A stretch of DNA of 64,000 nt from Chlorocebus sabaeus (taxonomy: Eukaryota; Chordata; Mammalia; Primates; Cercopithecidae), in contig NC_132919.1 in NCBI RefSeq assembly GCF_047675955.1, positions 71,191,316 to 71,255,315 of the forward strand. The letters are read 5' to 3'. Below, piece after piece: positions 20,501 to 34,900 of this stretch (position 1 is its first letter; every line of letters starts with the position of its first letter). The notes beneath the pieces are model-generated. The model had not been told where the DNA came from and searched no databases. It was given only the letters and a program-made list of their open reading frames with translations. The translations under genes were made by a program, and so were the position numbers.

Positions 20501-23500
20501 GGGTTCAAGCGATTCTCATACCTCAGACTCTCGAATAGCAGGGATTACAGGTGCCCACCACCATGCCCAGCTAATTTTTTTGTATTTTTAGTAGAAACGG
20601 GGTTTCACCATGTTGGCCAGGCTGGTCTTGAACTCTTGACCTCGCCCACCTCAGTGATTCACCCACCTTGGCCTCCCAAAGTGCTGGGATTACAGGTGTG
20701 AGCCACCACGCCCTGCCAACCCAGTAATCTTTAAACTTTTTGTAGAGACAGAGTCTCGCCATGTTGCCCAGCCTACCTCAAGTGATCCTCCTTCCTCAGC
20801 TTCCCAAAGTTCTGGGAATACAGGCGTGAGCCATGTCACCCAGCCCAGAATTTAAAAAAAAAAAACTATTCCATGTACCAGCCTGGCCAACGTGGCGAAA
20901 ACCCGTCTCTACTAAAAATACAAAAATTAGTTGGGTGTGATGGCACGAACCTGTCATCCCATCTACCTGGGAGGATGAGGTGGAAGAATCACTTTAGCCT
21001 GGGAGGTGGAGGCTGCAGTGAGCCAAGATCCTGCCACTGCAGTCCAGCCTGGGCAAGAGTGAGACCCTGTCTCAAAAAAAAAAAAAGAGTCCACGTAATC
21101 CATGATCCCAGTGTCTGGCTTTTGAAGGAAATAGTGGAAACCTCCTGTTACAGATGAGGAAACTGAGGCTCAGGGTGGGTGTGTGATGGCTCACAGTCAC
21201 ACAGCCAGGGAGAAACAGGTCAGGCCTCAAACCCCAGCCTTCTGGGCTCCATAGGCCACTGCCCTTTCTCTCTTTCTAAAGTCTAGGCTTCTGCCCTCTG
21301 GGGCATCACAGAATTCATCAGGTTGGAGGCAGCCTGCAGGCTCCTCTTCTGAGACCTATCCTCCTGGGCGCTTCACAAACCTTCCCCAGGTTCCCTGCTC
21401 CTGCCTTCCTTTAAACTCGTCCTGGGGGCCCCCATCCCACAGGGAATGTGGTTCCTAGAAGCAAACACCATATCCCTTCCTTTATCCTCTCCAATGTCCC
21501 TCACCCCATCTTTGGAACAGGCCCCCACTTTCATTTTCCAGTAATTTCTGCCAGACAAGGCTGTTTACCAGCCCAAATGAAGGGGGTTTAATAACTGTCT
21601 CTCCACCCCTCACCTACATGCCCTCCCTCCACTCACCCACCTGCCTGGGGCTGGTGCCGGCATCCACCCAGCACTGCTCAGACTTGCCCCACAGGCCAGT
21701 AAACAGCGACTGCACCCCTGCGGTGGGTGGAGGCCCCCGCCCCACTCCCCCAGCTACACCCACCTTGGGACAGCCACGGGAGGTGAGCACGGGGCTGCTC
21801 CCTCCCCTCCCACTCTCCTTACTCAGCACTCCCAGCAAGGTCCCCGGTGGATGTTTAGATGACCCAGACTGGAGTAGGGAGCCCAGAGCTTCACCAGACC
21901 AAGAGATCCTCCCCAAAGCAGCCAAGCACCTTCTCACGGGGCAAGGCCTTGGAGCAGGGCTCATCCTGGAAGAAGCAGTCCCTAAACAGAGCTTAGCAAC
22001 GCTCCCTGGCTGTGCAGCATCAGATAACTCACTTCACCTTTCTGAGCCTTCCAGATTTCCCATCTGTTATATGGGCGTTAATAATATTCCCTACTTCAAT
22101 AGAGTTGTCACGAGGGTTAAAAGAGCTAATACAAGCAATGTGTTCGTAGTGGTCCTGGCACATTGCACCCAATAAAGACCAGTCTCTATGAAACATGGTT
22201 GTACACTAAGTGTTAGCTCCATCCCCACTCTTCTCCAAGCCTCAGTTTCCTCCTCTGTAAAAAATAATGCCTGCCTGCTCAAGGGCTGTTACGAGGTTCA
22301 GAGGAGATTATGGGTATAAACACTATAAAGTCCTATAAAAATTGAAGTTGTGCTTTCCAGCCTTCCAGAAGAATCCAGCCCATTCCAAGATCTCTTTTCT
22401 TCCGGAGCCCACCATACAGTCCCCCAAAGAGTCTCACCTTGCAGTCATCTTTCTAAGCAGAGAGATCCCCAACCTTAGCCAGAAAGAGGGTTCCATTTGG
22501 CCAATACTGCCCCCAAAAAGCAGGCAGGTAGGAAAGGCTCCTCTCTTGAGCCTCACCATGGGCCGGGCTCCAGGCTATCGTATTTCATCCTCATCACAGC
22601 CTTGGAAGACTGGTTTCAGATCCTCACTTTGCAGATAAGGAAACAGAGGCTCAGAGAGGGTCAGAAAGTTACACAATGCCCTTGGCTGAAAAGCAGCAAA
22701 GCCAGGACTCACCCCAGGTTTGTTTTGCTACAAAGCCAGGCTCTTCCTCCACCCGCTGAGCAGCAAGCCCCGGTCAGCTGCCAGCCCTTGCTCATCTGAT
22801 GTAACTCCCCACCCCCTCCGTGTGGCCCAAGCAGGCTCAGACAGAGGCAGTAACCGTGAGCAGGGCCAGATGGCCCTACCCTGGAGCGGGCTGGGGCAGG
22901 CTGGGGCTCCACAGTCGTAACGGGGAGGAACAGTACATGTGCCAGGGCCCCGGGCAGGTGGGAGCTGAGGGTGCACGTTCTCCCCAATTTCCCCAGCCTC
23001 CATGCCAGGAAGCCAGAGGCAAGACTCACACTCTTCAGAAAAGAGCAGCTCATTAACCCCCACCTTCCTCCAGCTTTGCTGGAACAAGACCAAGGACAAT
23101 TCCCCTCCCCCAGGTCAGGAGGAAGAGTGTTCATCCTCACCATAGGGAGAACAGCAGAGCAGCCCACTCCTAGGCTGACCTCGGGAGAGGAACGAGGCCT
23201 CAGAATCCCAAGAGTCCCGGGTGCCCCGACCGGGGAGTGGAAAGGGCGCTGAAGTGAGTCGGCAGCCTGGGGTGTGTTGGGTGATCCCTGTGTACCAGTT
23301 ACGATCCCCCGGGAGATCCATAGCTCAAGAATGCAGCAAGCCCTGCGCTCAGGGAGTGCCTGCTCCAAAGCAGGGTTCTCAAACTCCACTGCATATTCAC
23401 ATGCCCTGGGTGGCCTCGCTAAAATGCAGATTATGTTTCCGTAGGGGTGGAGCCCAGGTGATATGGTCCTGCTGGGCCATTCATGGTCTACTGCACTCAC

Positions 23501-26500
23501 CTGAAAAACTGGAAAACAAACAAAACTGAGGCCTGGGTTAACACCCTTGAGAGTTTAATCTAATTGGCAGGAGGCGCAGCCTGGGGTGAGTCTAGTGTGT
23601 AACCAAGCTTGAGAATCCCTGCTTTCATTGCAGGTACAGAAATATCACTTCGTTTTGTGTTGGTTTTTTTTTTTTTTTTTTTGGACATGGAGTTTCACTC
23701 TTGTCACCCAGGCTGGAGTGCAGTGGCACAATCTCGGCTCACTGCAACCTCTGTCTCCCCGGTTCAAGCGATTCTCGTGTTCAGCCTCCCAAGTAGCTGG
23801 GATTACAGGCGCACGGCTAATTTTTGTAGTTTTGGTAGAGATGGTGTTCGCCATGTTGGCCAGGCTGGTCTTGAACTGCTGACCTCAGGTGATCCACCCG
23901 CCTCGGCCTCCCAAAGTGCTGGGACTCCAGATGTGAGCCACCGCGCCCAGCCTCAGAGAAACCACTTTCACACACCTTGAGTAGCAGAGGCATCAGAAAG
24001 TATCACTGGTACAACCCATCAAGTGGCCATTTCAACCTAGGAAAAGGGCACAGACAAAGGGGAGGGTTGCCCAATTTTTAAGCACCTGCTCTGTGCCAAG
24101 AACAGTGCTGTGCTGCCTGCACAAGTGTCACTTCATCCTTTTTGTAACAACAAGAGGCTGGATGCAGTTGCCCCGCTTTACAGGTGTGGAAACTGAGACC
24201 CTGGGTGGTGAAGTCTTTTGGCCAAACTCTCTCAGAGAATAAGTAGCAGAGCCAGATCTGAAGCCTGGGTCTGTCTGATTCCAAGGCCTCGGTCCTCTAC
24301 GGCATCTCCTCACCCAAGAGAAGTTGTCACAGGAAGGGTGACTTTGGAACTGGGCCCTGAAGATGGAGTTGGGCTCTCCTCTCTGCGCCTTAGTTTCCTC
24401 ATCTCTATAAAAGAGGGGACAGAATGGCCTTGAGGACACTTCCAGCCTTTCTGTTTTATGAGTCCAGGCTCCTGTGTTTCACCAATGCTCTGCTTTTCTC
24501 CCCCAAAGACATAAAGTACATCGAGGTGACCTCCGCCAGATCAAGGTGCCATGATGGCCCCCAACGCTGCTCCAGCCCCTCTGTCACCCCACCCTTCGGC
24601 TCCCCTCGCAGTGGTGGCCTCCTCCTTTCCAGAGACGTCCCCCGAGAGACACGAAGCAGCAGTGAGAGCCTCATCTTCTCTGGGAACCAGGGCAGGGGGC
24701 ACCAGCGCCCTCTGCCCCCCTCAGAGGGTCTCTCCCCTCAACCCCCAAATTCCCCCAGTATCTCAATCCCTTGCATGGGGAGCAAAGCCTTGAGCCCCCA
24801 TGGCTTGGGCTCCCCACTGGTGGCTTCTCCAAGACTGGAGAAGCGGCTGGGAGGCCTGGCCCCACAGCGGGCCAGCAGGATCTCCGTGGTATCAGCCAGC
24901 CCAGCGTCTGATGTCAGCTACATGTTTGGAAGGTAGGTTCTGTAGCTTCTAACATTGCACACGCATACACACACAGGCATACACACACACACATCCCCTA
25001 AAATCATTGAAAGGCACCCTACTCTGAGCAAAATCTGGGCATGCACCAAAACCAAAAGGGAATGCCCTGCCTGGGCATCGCTTACAATCATCCCAGGTCA
25101 ATTCTCTATAGACCTCACAGCAGAACTGCAGGCACATGCACACCCATTCTGCCCCAGGAAGACTGAACCACAGGACTCTGCTTCCCACTCCACCTCCAAA
25201 GCCACTGGCCAAGGCAGTCCCTGGCACAGAGGCTGGGGATTCCACAGCCATGCCCACTGGCACAGGCCTCTGAGTTCAGGGAGAAGTCTGGCTGGATGTG
25301 AAGCTGGCCTCCTCCTGCAGCTGGGGAGTTCCCTCTGCATCAGCCACGTTGTGGTCCAGCGTAGGTCCAGCCCATCTGCACGGCTCCTGGGAGTCATGGG
25401 GGCCTGGGGAAATCCTGATCCGACAGCTCAGTCACAACGACCTGGCTGGGAAGGCAGACGGAATGGGGGCCAGCCTATGCCCAAAGCCTGCAGGGGTCAG
25501 CTCATCGGCTACTTTAAATGACCAAAGACCCTACCATCCAGGGACATTTCTGTATCCTTACCATCCCTTAAGGATTAGGTGGGGGTGCACTTTGCTGTGG
25601 GCTGTACGGGGTGGGGTATGCAGTGTTCTATTTAGCCAAAGCCACGGGAACCCAGATCACCAGATCCAGAGCCTGGCTCTAGCCCCTGAGCCACCTGCTG
25701 CCCTAACAACCTTTCTGACTCTCCTGCTGCAGCAGCCAGTCCCTCCTGCACTCCAGCAACTCCAGTCATCAGTCATCTTCCAGATCCTTGGAAAGTCCAG
25801 CCAGCTCTTCCTCCAGCCTCCACAGCCTTGGCTCAGTGTCCCTGTGTATGAGACCCAGTGACTTCCAGGCTCCCAGAAACCCCACCCTAACCATGGGCCA
25901 ACCCAGAGCACCCCACTGTCCACCACTGGCCAAAGAACATGCCAGCAGCTGCCCCCCATCCATCACCAACTCCATGGTGGACATACCCATTGTGCTGATC
26001 AACGGCTGCCCAGAACCAGGGTCTTCTCCACCCCAGCGGAGCCCAGGACACCAGAGCTCTGTTCGACCTGGAGCTGCTTCTCCCAGCAACCCCTGTCCAG
26101 CCACCAGGAGCCACAGCCAGACCCTGTCAGATGCCCCCTTCACCACATGCCCAGAGGGTACGTTGTAAACCAATATTTCAAGCAATGTAAGGTTTGGCTT
26201 GGGGGAATAGATAAAGTGCCAGTAGGTTTCTGCAACAGCCAGTCAACACATTTATTGAGCAACTATTGTGTGTCTGGTACTATGCCAGGTAGCGAGGACG
26301 CACAAAGGGACACAGTTTAGAAAGAGACAAACACAAATCCTCACAGTAGGGTAGGATAAATGTGGAGGTAAAGAGATATTCTCAATCATATGGGCCAAAG
26401 TAGAAGGAATGATTCTTTCAGTCTGGAGAATAGAGGAAGCGACATCCGAGCTGGATCTGTGAAGTGGATCAGAAGTTTGTGGCCAGAGAAGGAGAGGAAA

Positions 26501-29500
26501 GGCTTGCCCAGCAGAGAGAGCAGGGAGTCCACAGTCGGGAAGGTGTGGAAGCACATGGCATGTTCAGGAAATGCCGGAATGTTGGGTGCAGGTTCAAGTC
26601 ATTGAGAGTAATTTGAAGCCAGATTGTGAAAGGCCTTCAATGCCAAACTAAAAAAAAAAAAAGAAAAGAAAAATGGAATTTGCCTTTTAAGCAATGGGGT
26701 ACCATCAGTGAGCCTCACACAGAAAAGTGATGGGGTCAGAGGTGCACACTCAATGGATCACCCTGGCAGCTCAACGAATAGCAGGGGCCTGAACCGGGGT
26801 GGGGCAGTGGGGATGGAGGAGAGAGGACAGAGCCAGGCGACCCTCAGGATGTGCTTGATGACTAACTTAAGGAGAGCAAGAGGGCGAGTCAGTTCTGACT
26901 CTGACGTTCATGGATGACGAGAACGCAGAGGGGGTGGATGGGGCAATAGAGACAATGCATTCCAGTTCAGACAGCTGAAAACCACAAAACAGCAAACACC
27001 CTCCTTCCCGGAGTCTGAGACCACAGGCGTCCAAGGAGAACAAAATCAACCAGAATCTACGGCAGTAAACACAGAAGCTAAGCTCTAGCACCCTCTGGAT
27101 GCCTCTCCCATGAGCAGAGTCCCCTGCCAACCCCCTGTTCCCCCTCCCTCGGCCATCAGAGGGCTTCTCAGCCCCCACTTGGCCCTGACATTCACAGGCA
27201 TCAAGGCAACTCTGGGGGAGTGGGGTGAAATGTTTACTATAGCCCACTGCTCAGTCCCACGCACAAAGCCATGTGGAGGCAAGCAGGAGAAAATGACACT
27301 TCCAGCATGCCTTTGCATCTGCCGTGATCGATTTCCTAGGACGAATCAGTTGCAGATTTCAGTACTTTTTTTTAATGAGTTACTTGAGAATAACTGGTCA
27401 CAACACTCCTTTTCAAGCCGCCAAGGTTGACAGCTACTGCTCTCTGCCTTAGGGACCCAGAGAAATGGCCATTTTGGCATCTCAAAGAGTACATTTACTT
27501 AGCCTAGTGATATTCCCATCCTGCTTTGGTCCCATACTATCACTAACTGTACCCCCAGATCTTCTCAAATTCTGCAAAATATTCTCAAAACAACATTCAT
27601 TTTAATTTCATAGGCAACTGGAACATTAAAGACCCTCAGAAGTTGTTTAGTCCACTTGGTTCCCTCTGAGCTTCGGTTATCCCATATCAGAGTCAAGACC
27701 CAGCCTCCCACCTCCCAGGGGCATGTTTTTCTGCCCGGATCTGCTATTTTCCTCTCCTTCACGTTTTCTGCCATTTTCTTTTCCAAGCGGAATATTCCCC
27801 TAAGGAATTCTTAAGATTATGAAGATGGAGGAGAATGTGATATCAAACATGAAGCATCTGAGAATTCCTTGTTTATCTCTTATTTCAGTCCTCACCAGGG
27901 GACTCAACACTAGATTTGAGAAGCCATTTCTCCTTAAACTAAGGTTGTATCTATTCATTTTTTTATTCATTACCAAGGATACAAGGGCACTTCTGAGTTC
28001 TAGATGCACCAAACCCTGGCATCCTTCTGTTTGATTTTCCCTCTCATAGGCAGTTTGGAGATACAATGGAGTTAGGGTCTGGGATGGTGGTCGAATGAGA
28101 CCTTGGAGCAATAGAATAGGGAAGGGTCTCCAGCCTTCTCTGGTGAACATCCCTCAGCTCCCATCTGTCCAGCCTACAGGGTCCCCCTTCTCTGTCTGTC
28201 TCCAGGTCCCACCAGGGACATGCAGCCCACCATGAAGTTCGTGATGGACACATCTAAATACTGGTTTAAGCCAAACATCACCCGAGAGCAAGGTAAAAGG
28301 AAGCATGAGCGACCCCAGAATCGGATCTGGGTCTTGCACTTTGCATCAGGCAGGGCCCTGGGTTACAGTTAAGGAATGGCAAATAGTGGGTCCAGGGAAG
28401 CAGGGGAGGGGGATGTCCTGCTGACCTCATGATCTCCCAAGGAAGTAGGAACCACAGCAAGAGTGGTGGAGATTTGACAGTAGAAAGAACTTCCTGGGGA
28501 CAAAAGGTGACTCTGTAACATCTGCTCTGTTACGGGGGACAGAGGGGGACAGAGGGTGTCCAGGTGGGGCGGTGTCCGTCTCTGACTCAAGGATTGTTCC
28601 AGCAATCGAGCTGCTGAGGAAGGAGGGGCCAGGGGCTTTTGTCATAAGGGACAGCTCTTCATACCGAGGCTCCTTCGGCCTGGCCCTGAAGGTCCAGGAG
28701 GTTCCCCCATCTGCCCAGAATCGACCAGGTATGCATCTGTCTCTGTGCTCACTCAAGGTCTCACGGAGGCAGCGGGGTGTGGTAGCTTCCAGTCCTGGCT
28801 CTGGCATTAGCTTTCAGGGTGACATGGCACCAGTCTTAAAACAGCACCTAGGAGAAGTGTCCACTCCAGTATTCTCTCCAATGCCCTCCAGCCCCAAGGC
28901 ACCCTGAAAAATGCCTTTCACAGCAAGCCTGAGTGCTTCTGCCTTCCCGAGCCCCGCCCCCAGTTCCCTGCGAGGAGGGTCCCAGCCCCCCCTAGGCTGC
29001 TCTTTTTGGAGTCAAACTGGATTCATTTCCAGGGAACCTAATGTGTGATTACACGCGTAGCTAGCTTATCTCACGGGTGATAGCTTACCCCATGTGTGTA
29101 TGAGCTCAGCACACGTGTGTGTGATAGCTCTTATCACATGCTTTCCTGTGGTCTCCCACGCTCATTTGATAGCAAACATCCACGGGGCATCCGCCACACA
29201 CCAGGCACTGTGTGAGGCTGCAGGGATACAGAGGAATCAGACCCAGACGCCACCTCACCAGGGAGACAGACGAAAATATGATTACAACGCAAAGTACCTG
29301 GGTCATAGGCCTCACTCAAACCCCAGGATTGCACCTTCTTATTTAATGGATGAGGTAACGGAGGCTCCCAGAGTTACTTAATGACCCCAGAGCAATTAAG
29401 TGATAAAGGGAGGATGAAACACCCAGCCTTGTGTTCTTGACAGTACGCCTCACTGTCACAATAAGAAAGTGACCTCTGAGGAGGGTGTTGCTTATAAAGG

Positions 29501-31916
29501 ACGCCTTGCAAGAGGCAATGAACCCAGACTGAGGAGAACGCTGTGGATTGGTGGAAAGGAGTCAGAAGGTCATTGTTCGCCTCCCCCAGCCCCCCGCCCC
29601 CCTGCCACGCCCGGGGCCAGCGTGGCTCCAGCAAAGATGACCTGGTGGGCAGGAGGAGACAGAAACCAGAGCGAAGAGTCAACATTTATCTATACAATAA
29701 TTAAGAAGTGTCCTTGCCAGGCACAGTGGCTCACGCCAGTAATCCCAGCACTTTGGGAGGCCAAGGCAGGATGATTGCTTGAGCCCAGGAGTCTGAGACC
29801 AGCTTGAGCAACATAGCAAAACCCTGTCTCTACAAAAATTACCCAGGTGTGGTGGAGCACACCTGTAGTCCCAGGTACTTGGGAGGCTGAAGCAGGAGAA
29901 TCGCTTGAACCCAGGAGGTCTTTGAGGCTGCAGTGAGCCATGATCACACCACTGCACTCCTGCCTGGACCAAAGAATAAGACCCTGTCTAAAAAAATAAT
30001 AATAAATTTAAAAAAAAAAATTCCCTAGGCCTCTCTGTGTCTCACACCTGTAATCTCAACATTTTGAGAGGCCCAGGCAGGAGAACCACTTGAGCTCAGG
30101 AGTTGAGACCAGCCTGAGCAAAACAGTGAGACCTTGTCTCTACAGAAGAATTAGCCAGACGTGGTGGGGCACGCCTGTAGTCCCAGCTACTCAGGAAGCT
30201 GAGGTGGGAGGATTCCTTAAGCCCAGGAGGTTGAGGCAAATAAGCTAAGATCACACTGCACTTCCAGCCTGAGAGACAGAGCAGAACAATGTCTAACAAC
30301 AACAAAAATATCCCTGTTAACTCTTGAGCAACAGAAAGGTTTCCCCACCCCACCCCCAAAAAAAGAAGAAGAAGAGAAAGGTTTTCTGAAGAGGGTGTGG
30401 CTGCAGTCATTGAGCAGATGTGTTGGCACCTCCTCTGTGGGAGTGAGAGGCAGGGGGATGGACAAGGTGGCATTTTTTTTTTTTTTTTTTCCGGTGAGAC
30501 AGAGTCTCACTCTGTCACCCAGGCTGGAGTGCAGTGACACAATCTTGGCTCACTGCAACCTCTGCCTCCCAGGTTCAAGCGATTCTCCTGCCTCAGCCTC
30601 CCGAGTAGCTGGGACTACAGGCATGTGAACCACGCCCGGCTTTTTTTTTTTTTCTTTTTTTTTTTTAAATCTTTAATAGAGACGGGGTTTTACCACGTCA
30701 GTCAGGCTGATGTCGAACTCCTGACCTCAAGTGATCCACCCGCCTCAGCCCCCCAAAGTGCTGGGATTATAGGCGTGAGCCACCGCGCCCAGCCACAAGG
30801 TGGAATTCTATCCGAATGCACTTTCTTCTTTCTCTATCCAGGCGAGGACAGCAATGACCTTATTCGACACTTCCTCATCAAGTCTTCTGCCAAAGGAGTG
30901 CATCTCAAAGGAGCCGATGAGGAGCCCTACTTTGGTGAGATTCCCCAGCCTCCAGGCTCCCCAGGGATGGGGGACCAGCGAAGTCTCTGTTCTGAACTGT
31001 GGGGTGGGCTAGGGAAACTCTACTCATGCAGGGCTGCTTGCTTCCTTTCAGGGAGCCTCTCTGCCTTCGTGTGCCAGCATTCCATCATGGCCCTGGCCCT
31101 GCCCTGCAAACTCACCATCCCGCAGAGAGGTGGGTCTGGGCCCCAAAGAGGGAATGCCAAGGAGGGGGACCTGTTTGTTCTTACTAGAAATGGGGTTCAT
31201 TTCTACCTTGTTGGTGGATTATTTTAGTGTCACGGTTAAAACTGTGTGTACTGGAGTCGCTCAACATCTCCACCTCCTAGCTATGAAAATTTAAGAATGT
31301 TGACCTCTCTAAGCCTCAGTTTCCTCATCTATAAAATGGGGACAATCATCATGGTACCTACTTATAGGATTGCTGTGCAGACTAAATGAGATAGCTCGAG
31401 CAAGGCTCTTAGCGCAATGCCTGGCATAGAATGGATGTTGGATAAATAGCAGCCTGCTTTGAGAGGAGGAAAGAGCCTAAATCAAATAGTTGGGAGAGCT
31501 TTTCTCTTTCTGGGTCCAATATTTGTTGAGCGCTCACTCACCCATTCATGCTTCACTACAAGCTTGTGAAGCAGACTTTGCTGTTATCATCCCCATTTCA
31601 CAGATAAGAAAATAAGGGCTGGACGCAGTGACTCATGCCTGTAATCCCAGCACTTTGGGAGGCCGAGGCAGGTGGATCACTTGAGGTCAGGAGTTCAAGA
31701 CCAGCCTGACCAACATGGTGAAACTCTGTCTCTACTAAAAATACAAAAAATTAGCCGGACGTGGTGGTGGGCGCCTGTAATCCCAGCTACTTGGGAGGCT
31801 GAGGCAGGAGAATCACTTGAGCCCGGGAGGCAGAGGTTGCAGTGAGTCAAGATTGCGCCACTGCACTCTAGCCTGGGCAACAGAGCGAGACTTCATCAAA
31901 AAAAAAAAAAAAAAAA

Positions 31917-31952
<36 letters not shown>

Positions 31953-34900
31953 GAAAGGAAGGGAAGGGAAGGGAAGGGTTCGGTTCTAGATGTTAAGTAA
32001 TTTGCCCAAAGGCCCGCAGAGTCAGACTTTGAACTCAGATCAACATGCCCTATCCAGAGCGTACAGCCAGGTAGGGGGACAGCTCAGATGGAACAGATCA
32101 TCTCAGGGGTATGCAGGAGAAGCTTGAGAAGGGCATCGGCGCAGGGGAGCCCCAGAGGAGCGTTGGTGAGAGCCTCCTCGCTTTCTGCAAAGACAGGTCA
32201 GGGGTTGGGACGGGGTCCAAAAGAAGTGAGAAGGTCAGGGGCCTGTGAGGACAAGATCATGGCAGCCATCTAAGAGGTAGGGGGGCGAGGAGGGGAAGAA
32301 GAGATCAAAAGGGTTGCAAACTAAGCATTTAGGGAGCCCAAAGTGGCCTGTTTGCCTAATTACGGTAATCACACCTGGTTTGAGTCATTTCCTGGAGATG
32401 GGGGTGGAGGTGGGAGATCTTCAAAGGGATTCATGAGGTCTGTTCCTGTGAGAGGGGTCCATTCACTCCACCCCCGCCCCTTTGGGGGGCCTGTTTCTTT
32501 GCCTTGGCTCAGAACTGGGAGGTGCAGATGGGGCCTCGGACTCTACAGACAGCCCAGCCTCCTGCCAGAGGAAATCTGCAGGTGAGTGGTACAGGACGGG
32601 AGACGCCAAGCTTGGCTGTGCCCCAAGAGGGCACCTCCCGACCCTGCCCACACGCACGCATGCACGCACACACGCACAGGCCCACACGTGTTTCCCATCT
32701 CAGCTTCATTTGTGCATCTTTAACAAGGTGCCACTCCCCCCCCTCCGGTCACCCCTGTAAAACAAGATGAGAGGCCAGCAGGGAAGTGGGGTGGGTTGGG
32801 GGTGGTGGGGTGGCAGAACTTGCAGTCTCTCCGGCACGCACACGGGCACGTGCACATGTGCTAGAGTCTCTCTGGGTCTGAGGAGCCTGCCCTGGAGCTG
32901 TTTCCAGGTTTGGGATCCTCTATGGGGTGTCAGGTTTGAGTCCTCGAGCCTTCACCAGGGGAAAGGTCCCTAACCCACACTCCCAGAGGCCAGCACACAT
33001 CGGCACTTGTCTCAGTGACAGCTCCTGCTCTATGCCCGGAGCACGAACGGCTTCCCTCCCCATTCTTGTCTTCTGTCCCTACTGTCGCCAATGAGCCAAG
33101 ACCTTGAGGGTAGAGGTGTGGGGAGGAGGGCAGTCATTGAGTGTGGACAGAAGGATGTTTTCCTGGGCCCCCCTACACACAGGGCAACTTCCCCTCCCCT
33201 GCCCCATGCTGGAGGGCCAGGGGCCAGGGCGATGCAAAGCCACAGAAGATCCCAAAGCCCTCTGGGGTTGGCCTCAGACTGTGATCACCTACACACCCAC
33301 TTCCTGTTGGGTGGCCCTAAGAGGAGCTCCACTGGATTCCTGAACAGGAGACTCACCCCCTCCCCTGGGCCTGGGTCAGTGGCCCAGCACAGTGTCTGCC
33401 TCCCACAGGCTGCCACACCCTGTACCTGAGCTCAGTGAGCGTGGAGACCCTGACCGGAGCCCTGGCCGTGCAGAAGGCCATCTCCACCACCTTTGAGAGG
33501 GACGTCCTCCCCACGCCCACCGTGGTCCACTTCAAAGTCACAGAGCAGGGCATCACCCTGACGGATGTCCAGAGGAAGTAAGGGCCTTCCCTTGCCCTCG
33601 GGCTGCGGGACTGGCGGCGTAGAGCTGGAGAGGGTAGCCGGGACATTCGCGGATCAGGGATGAAGGTCGAGTTCAGGGTCCTGGATGACCCAGCGGGGCC
33701 AGGGATGTGCTGAGTGACTCCAGGCAACTTCCCTGCCTCCTCCAGGCCTCAATCCACTGCCAAAGCCCCAGTTCATCGTGACTTGATGAAAATGGAGTTA
33801 ACGGGGGCCGGGCGTGGTGGTTCATGCTTGTAATCCCAGCACTTTGGGAGGCCGAGGCGGGTGGATCACCTGAGGTCAGGAGTTCGAGACCAGCCTGGTC
33901 AACATGGTGAAATCTCGTCTCTACCAAATATACAAAATTAGCCAGGTGTGGTGGCGCACACCTGTAATCCCAGCTACTTGGGAGGCTGAGGCAGGAGAAT
34001 CGCTTGAACCCAGGAGGTGGAGGGTGCAGTGACCTGAGATCACCCCACTGCACTCCAGCCTAGGTGACAGAGTGAAACACCACCTCAAAAAAAAAAAAAA
34101 AAAAAAAGAAGGAAAATGGAGTTAACTAGTATTCATGGGTGCTGATTATGTCTGCACCCATTGATGGAACATCTTCCTTAGGCCAGACTCTGGCTAACCA
34201 CTGGAACCCGGAGAGAAATGAGATCGTTCCTTCCCCAGGCTCGGGATCTCACAGTCTAACAGGAGCCTGATCCAGGGCTGAGCACTTCACAGGCAGAAAC
34301 AAGAGATGACCAAGATGTAATTCGTGTCCTCAAAAAGTTAGGGGACAAAAAAAAAGTTAAATGGCATGGTAGGGGTATGAAACAAAACCCCAGAGTGTAA
34401 GACATAGGCAGGCAAGTCCCATGAGAGGAGAGAGGCAGGAGCAGGGCACCAGGGTCCCCCAGTGGGAAAAGCCGTAGCGGTCATCGAGGTCTAACCCAGA
34501 GACTTCTTGGAGGACAGGGCACCTGAGCTTGGGGGGAACAAGAGATGCTGGAGGCAGGGTGACACTGGGACAGGTTCTCATCACTTCCCTTCTCTCCCCA
34601 CCTCCTCCTAGGGTGTTTTTCCGGCGCCATTACCCCCTCACTACCCTCCGCTTCTGTGGTATGGACCCTGAGCAACGGAAGTAAGTTCAAGGCTGGGCCA
34701 AACTAAGAAGGCCGTCCAGGGCCCAGCTGCCCACCAAGGTGTCCTGACGACTCTGGGACTGGGATCCCAGAGGGAGCTTGTGAACCTCAAGGGGTCAGGG
34801 TGACAGAATGAGGGTCGGGTGGGGTGTGCTGGGGCGGGGACACAGCTGGCCAGTCCTGCGGCTCCTTCAGGGTCCTGTGGCATGGAGCAAAGCCTCATTA

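Larger units (their letters stand above)
31500..32050 (-). repeat. MIR split by an Alu
   Basis: TTGTTGAGCGCTCACTC and CCATTTCACAGATAAGAAAA before the Alu. AAGTAATTTGCCCAAAGGCC after it. Confidence 0.75.

Noticed and set aside
22709..23500. 263-codon - strand open frame
   Set aside because: Inside TNS4 intron 2, overlaps other frames, and has no homology I recognise.
33578..33580. Alternative exon 10 end one base later (AAG|TAAG)
   Set aside because: It would give a non-GT donor. AA|GTAAGG keeps phase with exon 11.
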